From: Prevotella sp.
GTDB taxonomy: Bacteria; Bacteroidota; Bacteroidia; Bacteroidales; Bacteroidaceae
Length of the DNA stretch: 64,000 bases
Assembly: GCA_017619375.1 (NCBI GenBank)
Contig: JAFZSL010000040.1
Coordinates: 1 to 64,000 of the forward strand
Reading direction: 5' to 3'
Under the pieces are notes generated by a model, which was not told the DNA's origin, did not search any database, and saw only the letters and a program-made list of their open reading frames with translations. This document shows, piece after piece, positions 16,053 to 24,373 of the stretch (position 1 is its first letter; every line of letters starts with the position of its first letter). Position numbers and translations under genes: made by a program.

Positions 16053-16250
16053 TTAGTCGATTTCGACGAAATCTTCATCCCAAAGACTCCCGCCCTGCTC
16101 AGAGATAGGGATGATGTTGGAATCATCGGCGTCGTTGTTGTCGATGGCATATCCAGTGCGTTTTTTTTCACTGTCACCAAGAATGGACATGGTTAGTTCA
16201 AGGGGGTATATTTCTACCGTTGGCTGAATATAGTGTTTTCTCTTTTGCAT
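16053..16250 (-). CDS. 65-residue small protein with leader-like N-terminus and acidic C-terminus
   Basis: I do not recognise a named family. The protein starts MQKRKHYIQPTVEIYPLELT, the Y-(I/V)-x-P...E...L pattern seen at the start of many short Prevotella proteins. The rest is hydrophilic and acidic (NNDADDSNIIPISEQGG, WDEDFVEID). It begins 9 bases after the stop of the large surface protein gene, so the two are co-transcribed, and a strong terminator follows. It has no signal peptide or membrane segment. Size and layout (basic or aromatic leader, distinct C-terminal half) would suit an exported modified peptide, and a peptide-exporter-like ABC transporter lies 3 kb upstream on the same strand. 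That link is inference. Confidence 0.65.
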   Translation of the reverse strand: MQKRKHYIQPTVEIYPLELTMSILGDSEKKRTGYAIDNNDADDSNIIPISEQGGSLWDEDFVEID

Positions 16251-16259
16251 GTCGTGATA

Positions 16260-18749
16260 CTATTTGACTAAATATTTCTTTCCGTTGACAATATAGAGAC
16301 CTTTGGAGAGGTTCATACCGATGGTGCCGATTCTTCTTCCGCTCAGGTCATAGACAGCAGTGCTTGAAGGCAGTTGCATGCGTACTGGCAGTTCGCTGAT
16401 GACGGTTTCTGTTCCTTCGATAGAGAATTGTCCATTGACGGCCATTGTTGGCGTGCTCGACGGGGGGATGGGATGGTCGAGAATGAGCCATCCGCGGAAA
16501 CCCTTCAGGCGCGTGTCCTTGTTGATATGGTAGATGGTGTTGTTGCTCACCACGTATGCTCCGTCAGGTGCATAGATGCCATTTTTCACAATGCTGCCAG
16601 AGGTGCCTGGCTCGAAGTTCGTGAAATCAGATGTCTGTATGTAGTTGACCCAAGCAATGCCGTTGTTTGTTTCACCGGAAAACGTTTGTGTTCCATCATT
16701 CCATTTGGTGAGGTCCAGGAAGGGGAAGGTTTCGCTATCGGACTCTTCTTCGTTGATGGAGAAGAACATGCGCCCCATCTGGTAAAACTCTGCCTCATCA
16801 CCTCTTGAGTCAACACCCTTGACGGGCTTGGCAGTGGGTTTGAGCAGATAGAAATTGCCCGGCTCGACTACTTTGTTGGAAGTTTTCAGACTGACTGTCT
16901 CAAAATCGATGACGTTGGGATTCTGGGACAATCCGCCGATGCTGTGGATCTTCGCCAACACGGCATCGTTGCCAAATGCCTCCCTCAACTGTACTCCTGT
17001 CAGCGGCAGTGGGAAGGAGAAGGAGTTCCATTGGTCTTTCTTGAACGTGCGCTCCAAACACACGGCTCCGCTGTAATGCCCCTTCTCGTTTGGATTCATG
17101 AAGGCCTGGTTGTGCTGTTGGGGATCGCCAGACAAGTTGAGATAGGCCAGGTCTTCCTCGTCCTCATAGAAGAACACAGGGGCCTCTCCCATGTATGTCG
17201 CACGGAAATCATCCACGCACACCCAGTCGGTGTCGTAATAATAGTTTTTATTATTATGGAGCGTTGGTGCACTTTGTGTGGCTTCATCCTTTTCAATACC
17301 AACCTGCAAGGTTCTCTGACCACTGTTGAACTGCTCTGCGGTAACGCAAATCCATAAAGTGCTCTTATATGCCTCACCATTTTTGGTGAGTTCCTTTCCA
17401 ACCTCCAAGAAACCGTCTTCCGTGTTCTTGTTCTTATAGGTCTCCCAGTCTACTTTCTTTAATTTGGTCTTCGACTCACCGCCATAGGCTCCATGTGCAA
17501 GGTCTTCGCTACTTGCCCCAGCCACCTTGGCAAAGAGATAGGCATCATGGGCGTTCCCTTCGCTCTGCACGAAGCCATAGCATTGCACCTCATACCATCC
17601 TTGTCTGGGTACCTCAAACTCCGCATAGGTGCGTCCGATACCTTCGAAAGAGAGGAAGCCGTATTTCGAATTCTTCATACCGGTACCATTTGAGGGATCT
17701 CCGAACTGCCCCTTCAATCTAAGAGGCTTGTTCCAGGCTTCATTGTTATAATAAGTGGCCTGCCTGTTTTTCCCATCATAGAGACCCCATGTATATCCCA
17801 GACGGCCAATAGAACCCTCGGTTTCGCCTTCCATCACCCAACTCTCATTGAAAACTTCGGAGTTGCGGCAGAAGTCACGGTCGGGAATAAGGCTTGAGAC
17901 ACTGGGGTTGATTTTGATGATGATGTCATTCAGAACCTGTATGAATTCCTCCTCTGAGATCAACCTCCACTGATAGAGTTCGCCGAGAGTGACCTGTTCG
18001 CCATTGACTGTATATGTTGTCTTATTCAAATCACTATCTAAAATATTCGCCGTGGTCCAGCAAGAACGGTCGTCGTCGAGAAAGACCAATTTCCCATCGC
18101 CCTTGCCATCTTCATTATCTTCGGGTGTCACATGGCACTCACCGTAGGCTGCACCAAGATAATAGTTTGTCTTACCGGTACCATCTGCCACATATGTTTC
18201 ACCTGGTACACTGGTCATGGTGGGCATGTGGTTCATGTTTTCCCAAATATAATAGGTGTAGGTGTCGGCATCGGGGTCCGTCTCCACACGCTGGAACGTC
18301 CATGGTGCTAGGTTACCTTGATGGACATCCATCAAACAAGTGAAGCTGAATTTCCAATAATCACGAATCCATTTGGCCCCCGATTTGGATACACTCGGGA
18401 CATTGCAACCGAAGACATGTTTCTGGTTGTTGTATTCTTCAGTAATACCACTATTCATGTATCCATCACTCATCAGAAACAACGGCCTGCCGAAATCCTC
18501 ATGGAAGAGGCGACCTTCCATTCCCCAGTTGCCTCCTTCAATGATGAATCGACCAGTGCCGATATTATAGAGGTAGAATCTCTTCCCCTGCTTTTCATAT
18601 TGACTTTTACCTATGACCTCGGTAACATCAAATCCTTTCCACATCCAGCCTCGGGGCTGCTCAGTCTGCCCTTCTTGGGCATAGAGGTTTCCTATATGCA
18701 AACAAGATGCGAGCAGAACTAATACAAATAATGAATAGTTAAACTTCAT
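16260..18749 (-). CDS. Large secreted or surface protein with T9SS-like C-terminal tail
   Basis: The 829-residue protein begins with a signal peptide (hydrophobic core at about 8-18, ending LYAQ). I see no catalytic motif. An early region (about 30-300) has repeated Trp/Tyr-rich segments (RGWMWKGFDVTEV, YKF-like turns) as in Prevotella surface proteins. A beta-rich part at 300-550 contains GWYEVQCYGFVQSEG, like a carbohydrate-binding sandwich. A later part (about 560-790) deals with FSFPLPLTGVQLREAFG. The last 30 residues (VYDLSGRRIG...KGLYIVNGKKYLVK) are a type IX-like sorting tail nearly identical in plan to the 13513 protein. The 65-residue gene follows after 9 bases. Likely an outer-surface adhesin or glycan-binding protein. 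Confidence 0.75.
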   Translation of the reverse strand: MKFNYSLFVLVLLASCLHIGNLYAQEGQTEQPRGWMWKGFDVTEVIGKSQYEKQGKRFYLYNIGTGRFIIEGGNWGMEGRLFHEDFGRPLFLMSDGYMNSGITEEYNNQKHVFGCNVPSVSKSGAKWIRDYWKFSFTCLMDVHQGNLAPWTFQRVETDPDADTYTYYIWENMNHMPTMTSVPGETYVADGTGKTNYYLGAAYGECHVTPEDNEDGKGDGKLVFLDDDRSCWTTANILDSDLNKTTYTVNGEQVTLGELYQWRLISEEEFIQVLNDIIIKINPSVSSLIPDRDFCRNSEVFNESWVMEGETEGSIGRLGYTWGLYDGKNRQATYYNNEAWNKPLRLKGQFGDPSNGTGMKNSKYGFLSFEGIGRTYAEFEVPRQGWYEVQCYGFVQSEGNAHDAYLFAKVAGASSEDLAHGAYGGESKTKLKKVDWETYKNKNTEDGFLEVGKELTKNGEAYKSTLWICVTAEQFNSGQRTLQVGIEKDEATQSAPTLHNNKNYYYDTDWVCVDDFRATYMGEAPVFFYEDEEDLAYLNLSGDPQQHNQAFMNPNEKGHYSGAVCLERTFKKDQWNSFSFPLPLTGVQLREAFGNDAVLAKIHSIGGLSQNPNVIDFETVSLKTSNKVVEPGNFYLLKPTAKPVKGVDSRGDEAEFYQMGRMFFSINEEESDSETFPFLDLTKWNDGTQTFSGETNNGIAWVNYIQTSDFTNFEPGTSGSIVKNGIYAPDGAYVVSNNTIYHINKDTRLKGFRGWLILDHPIPPSSTPTMAVNGQFSIEGTETVISELPVRMQLPSSTAVYDLSGRRIGTIGMNLSKGLYIVNGKKYLVK

Positions 18750-18856
18750 ACAATACCTTAAAATTGAACACTAATACTAACAATCTTTTATAAGACATGG
18801 CTACGCCAATGCTTGTTTCCCTATTTAAGGTGAATACCTTTTCACCAAAATCGATA

Positions 18857-18864
18857 CAAAGTTA
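18857..18864 (-). promoter_or_regulatory. -7 box (TAACTTTG) of the 16260-18749 gene
   Basis: Reading leftward, TAACTTTG fits the consensus and lies 108 bases before the start. The surrounding 369-base gap (18750-19118) is AT-rich and otherwise holds only the hairpin at 18965-19001. Confidence 0.45.
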
Positions 18865-18964
18865 CAAGCAAATTTTAGAAAAAAAAGAAAAACAACAGAA
18901 TTTAACATATTTTTATTGGTGCGTTGGTGCCATAATAGCAAATGCTATGAATACGTTTATTTGT

Positions 18965-19001
18965 CAGGGCGTTTTGTTGCAAATCGCAACTAAACGCCCT
19001 G
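18965..19001. terminator. Long hairpin at the 3' end of the EPS/exporter locus
   Basis: CAGGGCGTTTTGTTGC and GCAACTAAACGCCCTG pair over 16 bp with one mismatch around AAATC. It lies 118 bases beyond the ABC exporter stop and could end transcription of the whole leftward locus, although no T-run follows. Confidence 0.55.
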
Positions 19002-19118
19002 GCGATGTGTTAAATGACAAGTATGGTTGTATGGCTTTGATTTTTCTTCCGTTTGTTGCTCAGGAACTTATAGTTGTTTTTTGCTGTCAATCAAAACTGC
19101 ACCAATGTCACGATGTTC

Positions 19119-20912
19119 TCAAAACTCCATGGCCATGCGGCTCGACTCCTCCTCGGAGAGTTCCGTCACACGGGTGGACATTACACGGTAGACACGTTGG
19201 CAGAGGTTGAGCACCGTGGGGCGATGGGTGGTCACGATGCAAGTCTTGTTGGGGTGCTTTGTAACGATGTTCTTCAGTACCATGCGCTCTGTCGATACGT
19301 CGAGGGCGGAGGTGGCTTCGTCGAGTAGCAGCACAGGTGCGTTGCGGAGCACGGCGCGGGCGATGGCGATGCGCTGTGCCTGCCCTTCCGACAGGCCACG
19401 GCCCCGCTCTCCAAGATAGGTGTTGATGCCGTCGGGCAACTTGCTGACAAAATCCCAGGCGCAGGCCACACGGAGCGCTTCCTCTATCTCTGCATCAGTG
19501 GCCTCTTCACGGCCCATCCGCATGTTTTCCGCTATTGTCCCTGCCAGGATGGTGTTGCCTTGGGGAACGTAGGCGAAGAGATGGCGCGTCTCGATGTTCA
19601 ATTCCACTTCGGTGCCGTCGATGCTCTTGATGATGGCTTCGCCGCAATCGGGCTTGATAAGGCCCAGAAACATGCGGATGATGGTGGTCTTGCCCTCGCC
19701 AGAAGGCCCTACGATGCCCACGATCTCACCCGGGCGGGCAACAAGATTTGAATTGGTGATGACACGGTTTTCCTTCACATAGCCGAAATCCACTTCACGC
19801 ATCCTCAATTCAAATCCGTCGTCGACATATTGGTTCAACCAGGAACTACCCTCCACATGCTTCTCCTTGGGAAGTTGGACCAGTTCACGCACACGATGGG
19901 CCGACACCGAACTGTTAAGGAATGCTGGAATGATGCCAATCACGCTGCTGAAGGCACCGGCGAGTACCGACCGCTGCTGGAGGAAAAGCGTCATCGTGCC
20001 ATAGGTGATCTCATGCGACCACAATAGGTAGAGGCAGTAGCCGAAGGCGGTGAACTGCACCAGCATGGCCACCAAGGACATGTAGACGTTCGTCTTGATG
20101 CTAAACCAGTTGTAGTCCAGCGTGATGGCCTTGAACTTTTGCTGCCATTCACGTAACTTTCGGCTGTATTGGTCGAGGATGCCGAACGACTTGATGGTGT
20201 CCATGTTGTAGAACGTCTCCACCTCGAAGGCCATCACCTCGCTGCTCATCTTGCGCATCTTCATGTTGTATTCGCGCTGTTTCTTGATGACGAATTTCGA
20301 GGCGAGAAGCGTGAATGGCGCACTGGCAAATGCAAGAAGGGCCATCACCGTGTTGTAGTGCATGATGACACCGAGGGTGGCGAAGAATTGGTAGAAGGAG
20401 ATGATGATGGTGGGAAGCCAACTGATGGCGTTGGCACTCACCGTCCCCACGTCGCCGGTGAAACGGTTGAGCACGTCGCCGTTGCTGTAACGGTTGATGG
20501 CCATCCAGTCGGCGCTGATGATCTGGTCGAAGATGTCGCCTTGGATGTCGTTGTTGATGCGTATCTGCAACTTCAATGTCACGCGGCCCAGCACGTTGCC
20601 TATGACCAAGCCGAAAAGCGAACTGCCCACCATCACGACCACCATGACCCAGAGTTTTGTCACTTGGTAGCCGGTGATGATGTCGATGAGGTATTTGCCA
20701 GCGATGCTCGACACCAGACCCAGCGTGCTGCTGATGATGCCGAGGATGACGTAATACAAAATGACACCCTTGTATCTGCGGCTGTAGGTGAATATCCAGC
20801 GCCAGTCGTCAAGGATCTCGCCTAACGTGCCGGTACGCCATCGGTGGAATAGCGTGAACAGCGTTTCAAACGACGAGGCTTTCGGTTGTTGGGTGATGGG
20901 GTCGTCAATCAT
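19119..20912 (-). CDS. ABC exporter, fused membrane and ATPase domains (peptide-exporter-like)
   Basis: The 597-residue half-transporter has about six membrane helices (residues 50-330) and an ATPase domain with Walker A GPSGEGKTT (about 420), signature LSEGQAQR, Walker B VLLLDEAT and the switch His in VTTHRP. It works as a homodimer in the inner membrane. It lacks the N-terminal C39 protease of bacteriocin exporters, but the gene immediately upstream encodes a separate signal-peptidase-like protease and overlaps it by 8 bases, so the two are translationally coupled. That pairing suggests export of a processed peptide. Lipid or glycan export is the alternative. It is the last gene of the leftward block. 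Confidence 0.85.
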   Translation of the reverse strand: MIDDPITQQPKASSFETLFTLFHRWRTGTLGEILDDWRWIFTYSRRYKGVILYYVILGIISSTLGLVSSIAGKYLIDIITGYQVTKLWVMVVVMVGSSLFGLVIGNVLGRVTLKLQIRINNDIQGDIFDQIISADWMAINRYSNGDVLNRFTGDVGTVSANAISWLPTIIISFYQFFATLGVIMHYNTVMALLAFASAPFTLLASKFVIKKQREYNMKMRKMSSEVMAFEVETFYNMDTIKSFGILDQYSRKLREWQQKFKAITLDYNWFSIKTNVYMSLVAMLVQFTAFGYCLYLLWSHEITYGTMTLFLQQRSVLAGAFSSVIGIIPAFLNSSVSAHRVRELVQLPKEKHVEGSSWLNQYVDDGFELRMREVDFGYVKENRVITNSNLVARPGEIVGIVGPSGEGKTTIIRMFLGLIKPDCGEAIIKSIDGTEVELNIETRHLFAYVPQGNTILAGTIAENMRMGREEATDAEIEEALRVACAWDFVSKLPDGINTYLGERGRGLSEGQAQRIAIARAVLRNAPVLLLDEATSALDVSTERMVLKNIVTKHPNKTCIVTTHRPTVLNLCQRVYRVMSTRVTELSEEESSRMAMEF

Positions 20913-21360
20913 GACGTTTGAGCAAACTTATCCTTCTGTAAATCTTGATGATGAGGGGGCGGAAAGGGATGAGGCGAAGCCAGACGGTGGCGAAAAAGCG
21001 CCATTGCCAACTTTTTTCGTTCAATAGTCGGTCCTTCCGACGGACTGCTTTCACAATGGCGAAAACACATGAGGGAGACAATGGACCTTCTGTCTGGGTC
21101 TGGGCGTCACCAATCAAGTAAAGACCTTCGGGGCGTACACGTCGCACCCGATGCATGACAAACTGGCCGCTGGGCCGCTCGTAAAAGACCATGTCGCCAC
21201 GGCGTAAAGGTTTTTCTATGGGGCCAATGATGACGGTGTCGCGGTGATGGATGAGAAAGGGCGACATGCTGCTGCCGGAAATGATGAGGGAAACGTCGTG
21301 CCCTTCACTCACCAGGTCGCGCAAGGTGGATATGTATTCTCGCGTGTCGAGTTCACGCAT
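20905..21360 (-). CDS. S24/S26 signal-peptidase-like protease with Ser/His/Asp residues
   Basis: The 151-residue protein carries GSSMSP with the likely nucleophile Ser31. It then shows VMHRV with His70 where bacterial signal peptidases have Lys, and LIGDAQ with Asp85. This Ser-His-Asp plan resembles the ER/archaeal SipW-type signal peptidases. The C-terminus is basic and could sit at the membrane (WRFFATVWLRLIPFRPLIIKIYRR). I chose ATG 21360 because it overlaps the stop of the upstream acyltransferase as TGATG, a classic coupling; a start at 21390 is possible. The exporter gene downstream overlaps by 8 bases. Such proteases occur in peptide-modification clusters; the substrate is unknown. Confidence 0.8.
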   Translation of the reverse strand: MRELDTREYISTLRDLVSEGHDVSLIISGSSMSPFLIHHRDTVIIGPIEKPLRRGDMVFYERPSGQFVMHRVRRVRPEGLYLIGDAQTQTEGPLSPSCVFAIVKAVRRKDRLLNEKSWQWRFFATVWLRLIPFRPLIIKIYRRISLLKRHD

Positions 21361-21986
21361 CAGATGTCGTATTGGAAGGGCTTGCCGCAATTAGAAAGCC
21401 TGACTCGATGACATGGGACACCATAGGCCACGTGCCCGTCGGGGATGTCCTTCGTCACCACGCTGCCGGCGCCGATGATGCTCCATTTGCCGATTTTCAC
21501 CCCTTGGATGATGGTTGCGCCGGCACCTATCCAGGATCCTTCGCCTATGGTGACATTGCCACATAAGGTGGCGTGGGGCGACACGTGTACGTAGTCTTCA
21601 AGCAAACACTCGTGTTCCAGGATTGCTCCGGTGTTGATGATGTTGTGTTTCCCTACCTTGCAGCAGGTTTGCACCACGCTGTAGGGCATCATCACCGTGC
21701 CTTCACCTATTGTGCTGTGTTTGGAAACAAGGGCGGAAGGGTGGATGGCCTTGCCGAAAACCACGTCGTAGGTTTCCATCAAACGCTCTGCCACTTTCTT
21801 GCGGAGATCGTTCATTCCTATGCTGATGATGATGGGGGAATACTCTTGGATGTCGTGCAAAACAGGCAGGCCAAAGAATTCCTTCACTTCAGGATTGTCA
21901 TCAATAATACCCTTGACATTCTCACCTAGTTGCTCGAGAATGTCAACGATCACTTTTGCATGTCCGCTTGCTCCGAATAGATACAT
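21360..21986 (-). CDS. NeuD/PglD-type sugar O- or N-acyltransferase
   Basis: The 208-residue protein has an N-terminal Rossmann-like domain (MYLFGASGHAKVIVDILEQ) and a C-terminal left-handed beta-helix of hexapeptide repeats (about 85-195, for example IGEGTVMMPYSVVQ and IGAGATIIQGVKIGKWSIIGAGS). This matches PglD/NeuD acetyltransferases that acetylate sugar nucleotides. The conserved His of the active site is probably in GAILEHECLLEDYVHVSPHA. Its stop overlaps the start of the protease gene, so it belongs to the same operon. It may decorate the EPS, or its gene may simply share the promoter upstream. Confidence 0.85.
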   Translation of the reverse strand: MYLFGASGHAKVIVDILEQLGENVKGIIDDNPEVKEFFGLPVLHDIQEYSPIIISIGMNDLRKKVAERLMETYDVVFGKAIHPSALVSKHSTIGEGTVMMPYSVVQTCCKVGKHNIINTGAILEHECLLEDYVHVSPHATLCGNVTIGEGSWIGAGATIIQGVKIGKWSIIGAGSVVTKDIPDGHVAYGVPCHRVRLSNCGKPFQYDI

Positions 21987-22011
21987 AATAGATTTTTATT
22001 TTTTCTGCCTG

Positions 22012-22019
22012 CAAAATTA
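22012..22019 (-). promoter_or_regulatory. -7 box (TAATTTTG) of the NeuD-protease-exporter operon
   Basis: Reading leftward, TAATTTTG matches TAnnTTTG and lies 26 bases before the NeuD start, in an AT-rich gap. It would let this three-gene unit be transcribed separately from the EPS genes upstream. Confidence 0.5.
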
Positions 22020-22094
22020 CTGATTTTTGTCGATAAATAAAAGAAAAACACGGAAAAACAAATGGCTGAATAAATTTTTAAAATAAGATGATTT

Positions 22095-23261
22095 TCATTT
22101 TGAATCCGTCGGTTTGATTCTTTGTTGAGTTTTTTCGTAAAAATCAAAGAGGCATTGTCTTACATAGCCTTGTTCGAAACGTTCTTCCACCAATCGTCGG
22201 GCATTGCCGGCCATCCGCTCACGTTTTTCCGTTTGTTCCACCATCCGAAGCATCGCCTGATACAGGGCTGCTGGGTCGCGAGGGGGGACGATGAGGCCGT
22301 TCTCTCCCTCTATCACAATCTCCCGGGAGCCGTTGATGTCGGTCACGATGGAGGGGAGCCCCAGTGCACCGGCCTCCAGCACCGTGTTGGGAAACCCCTC
22401 TCGGTAACTAGGGAGAACGAAGCAATCTCCAATGGCGTAGTAGGCTAGCAAGGCTTCCTCTCGCTGCATTCCTACGGCTTGCACGGAGGGATGGTGGTCG
22501 ATGATGTCTCTTGCTGATGTGGAGATGGGGTCGAGGTCGCTCTCGTCGGGCCCAACGATAATCAAGCGGGTGGCGGTGTGAACCTTGTTCAGGCGTGAGA
22601 ATGCCACGCAGAGTTCGTCGATGCCCTTGTCGCGGGCCACACGACCCACGAAGACGAAGGTGAAGACGTTGTCGTCGCGGAGTTTGTCGGCCAAAAGCAT
22701 CACTTCCGGGCGGCGCGAATAATACTTCATGTCTACACCACGCACGTTGCCATGGCCCAACACGTGTAAAGATTTCTGGGTGATATGGTTGGCCTCCATG
22801 TCGTGTTTCACCCCTTCGCCCTCAGGTATTATATGGGTGGCGCATAGGCATGTGATGCGGTCTGTCAGCATCAAAAGGCGTCGTTTCAGACCGGTGGCGG
22901 ACGGGAACACCAAACCGGTGAATGTGTGGATGCGTACAGGAACGCGCAACAACCATGCTGCCACCATGCATAAAAGACCGGCCTTCGGTGTCATCGAGTG
23001 GACGATGTCGGGCTTCTCCTTCCAAAACAGCCGTAGTATTCGGAAAAGTGACACCAGGTCTTTTAGAGGCGAGATATGGCGTGCCATCTCTATCCGCTCG
23101 CATCTCACTCCCTCACGCCTTTCCACAACATCTAACAATTCGCCAGGAGAAGACAACGCCACCACCTCATAACGCTCTGACAATTCGTGCAGCAAGCCGT
23201 TGCAGAACGCTTCAAGCGACCAAGGGATGGTCGAGGCGCGGATGATTTTCTTCTTCATCAT
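22095..23261 (-). CDS. Glycosyltransferase family 4
   Basis: The 388-residue GT-B enzyme transfers a sugar from a nucleotide donor in the cytoplasm. The C-terminal donor domain shows FVFVGRVARDKGIDEL (about 204-219), CFVLPSYREGFPNTVLEAGALGLP with the EGxPxxxLE pattern, and an NGLIVPP loop. The N-terminal domain contains DIVHSMTPKAGLL. I take one of the adjacent ATGs (23261 or 23258) as start because MMKKKIIRAST opens the first beta strand. It is the last glycosyltransferase of the EPS locus before the NeuD operon. Confidence 0.9.
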   Translation of the reverse strand: MMKKKIIRASTIPWSLEAFCNGLLHELSERYEVVALSSPGELLDVVERREGVRCERIEMARHISPLKDLVSLFRILRLFWKEKPDIVHSMTPKAGLLCMVAAWLLRVPVRIHTFTGLVFPSATGLKRRLLMLTDRITCLCATHIIPEGEGVKHDMEANHITQKSLHVLGHGNVRGVDMKYYSRRPEVMLLADKLRDDNVFTFVFVGRVARDKGIDELCVAFSRLNKVHTATRLIIVGPDESDLDPISTSARDIIDHHPSVQAVGMQREEALLAYYAIGDCFVLPSYREGFPNTVLEAGALGLPSIVTDINGSREIVIEGENGLIVPPRDPAALYQAMLRMVEQTEKRERMAGNARRLVEERFEQGYVRQCLFDFYEKTQQRIKPTDSK

Positions 23262-23322
23262 CTTTTGTATCCTATGATGTATTTGGAGAAGGGTAGGTAA
23301 CTGATAAAGTGTACCAACAATG

Positions 23323-24372
23323 TCATTGGTCTTTGTTGATGATTCGGCCGATGGCCAGTTGCATCGCCATGAACAAGGGCGTGAGGCAGTGCTTGGCGGA
23401 AAAATAGAACAAACGCCAGTGGGGGGCGAAATGGTGAAGGTCCAACTGCGACAACGCTTGACGCTGGCGGTCGCGACGCAGGAGGGCGTGCAGACTGCGG
23501 TATCTCTCTTTCCATGTGCCCTCGCTACGCATGGCGATGATGCCCAGGCCAAGCACGCCGAGGGCTATGCGGTTTTGCAGGGCTTCTTTCACATCATCGC
23601 CCAACTGCTGTGTGGTGATGCGTTGCTCCATCGCATCATATAGGCGGTCCCATTTTTCACAAAGGTTGTCGCGGTGGCGGTTGGAATAGGAACCCATGTC
23701 CTTGCGGTAATGGTACCAAGGTTCCGGCACATACACCACTTTCTTGGCTCTGGAGAAATAGTCGATGTTGAACACCACGTCTTCCGCAGTCCCTACGACA
23801 CGGGTGTCCACGAAAGTGATGGACGAACCTTCCATCACCAACCTTCTGGAGTAGAGTTTGCTCCAGATGGTTCCCCAGGCATCCAACAAGTCAGGACGCG
23901 ACAACTCTTTATGGTAAGGACCGAACATCCGGCGGTGCAAAGCGCGTACTTCATCGCCCTCCCACACACGTTCCGATGGTTCGAATACCTTGGGGAGCGA
24001 CTGTGAGGCAAACTCCCTCGTGTAGCACCACGCCACTGTGTCGGCTTGGTGACTACGGGCGGTGGCAATGGCTCGCTCGCAAGTGTTGGGGGAAATCCAG
24101 TCGTCACTATCTATAAACATCAGCCATTCACCATGGGCGACAGACAAGGCGGCATTGCGAGCGGAGGAAATGCCTAAATTCTCTTGACGTTTGATAAGCT
24201 TCATACGGGAGTCTTTCGATGCATACCCCTCCAGTATTTCCGATGTGCCGTCGGTGGAACCATCGTCCACGCAAATCAACTCCAGGTCGGAATGGCTTTG
24301 CGAAAGGATGGAGTCAAGGCATTGCCTGATATGCCGCTCGCTATTGTAGGTGGGAACGATGATGCTGACCAT
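23323..24372 (-). CDS. Glycosyltransferase family 2
   Basis: The 349-residue GT-A enzyme opens with SIIVPTYNSERHIRQCLDS. It has the nucleotide-binding ELICVDDGSTDGTSEIL near residue 35 and the metal-binding MFIDSDDWI near 85. The C-terminal half is basic and amphipathic, so the protein probably sits at the membrane. It follows the EpsG-like gene after a single base, which implies translational coupling. Confidence 0.9.
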   Translation of the reverse strand: MVSIIVPTYNSERHIRQCLDSILSQSHSDLELICVDDGSTDGTSEILEGYASKDSRMKLIKRQENLGISSARNAALSVAHGEWLMFIDSDDWISPNTCERAIATARSHQADTVAWCYTREFASQSLPKVFEPSERVWEGDEVRALHRRMFGPYHKELSRPDLLDAWGTIWSKLYSRRLVMEGSSITFVDTRVVGTAEDVVFNIDYFSRAKKVVYVPEPWYHYRKDMGSYSNRHRDNLCEKWDRLYDAMEQRITTQQLGDDVKEALQNRIALGVLGLGIIAMRSEGTWKERYRSLHALLRRDRQRQALSQLDLHHFAPHWRLFYFSAKHCLTPLFMAMQLAIGRIINKDQ

Positions 24373-24373
24373 G

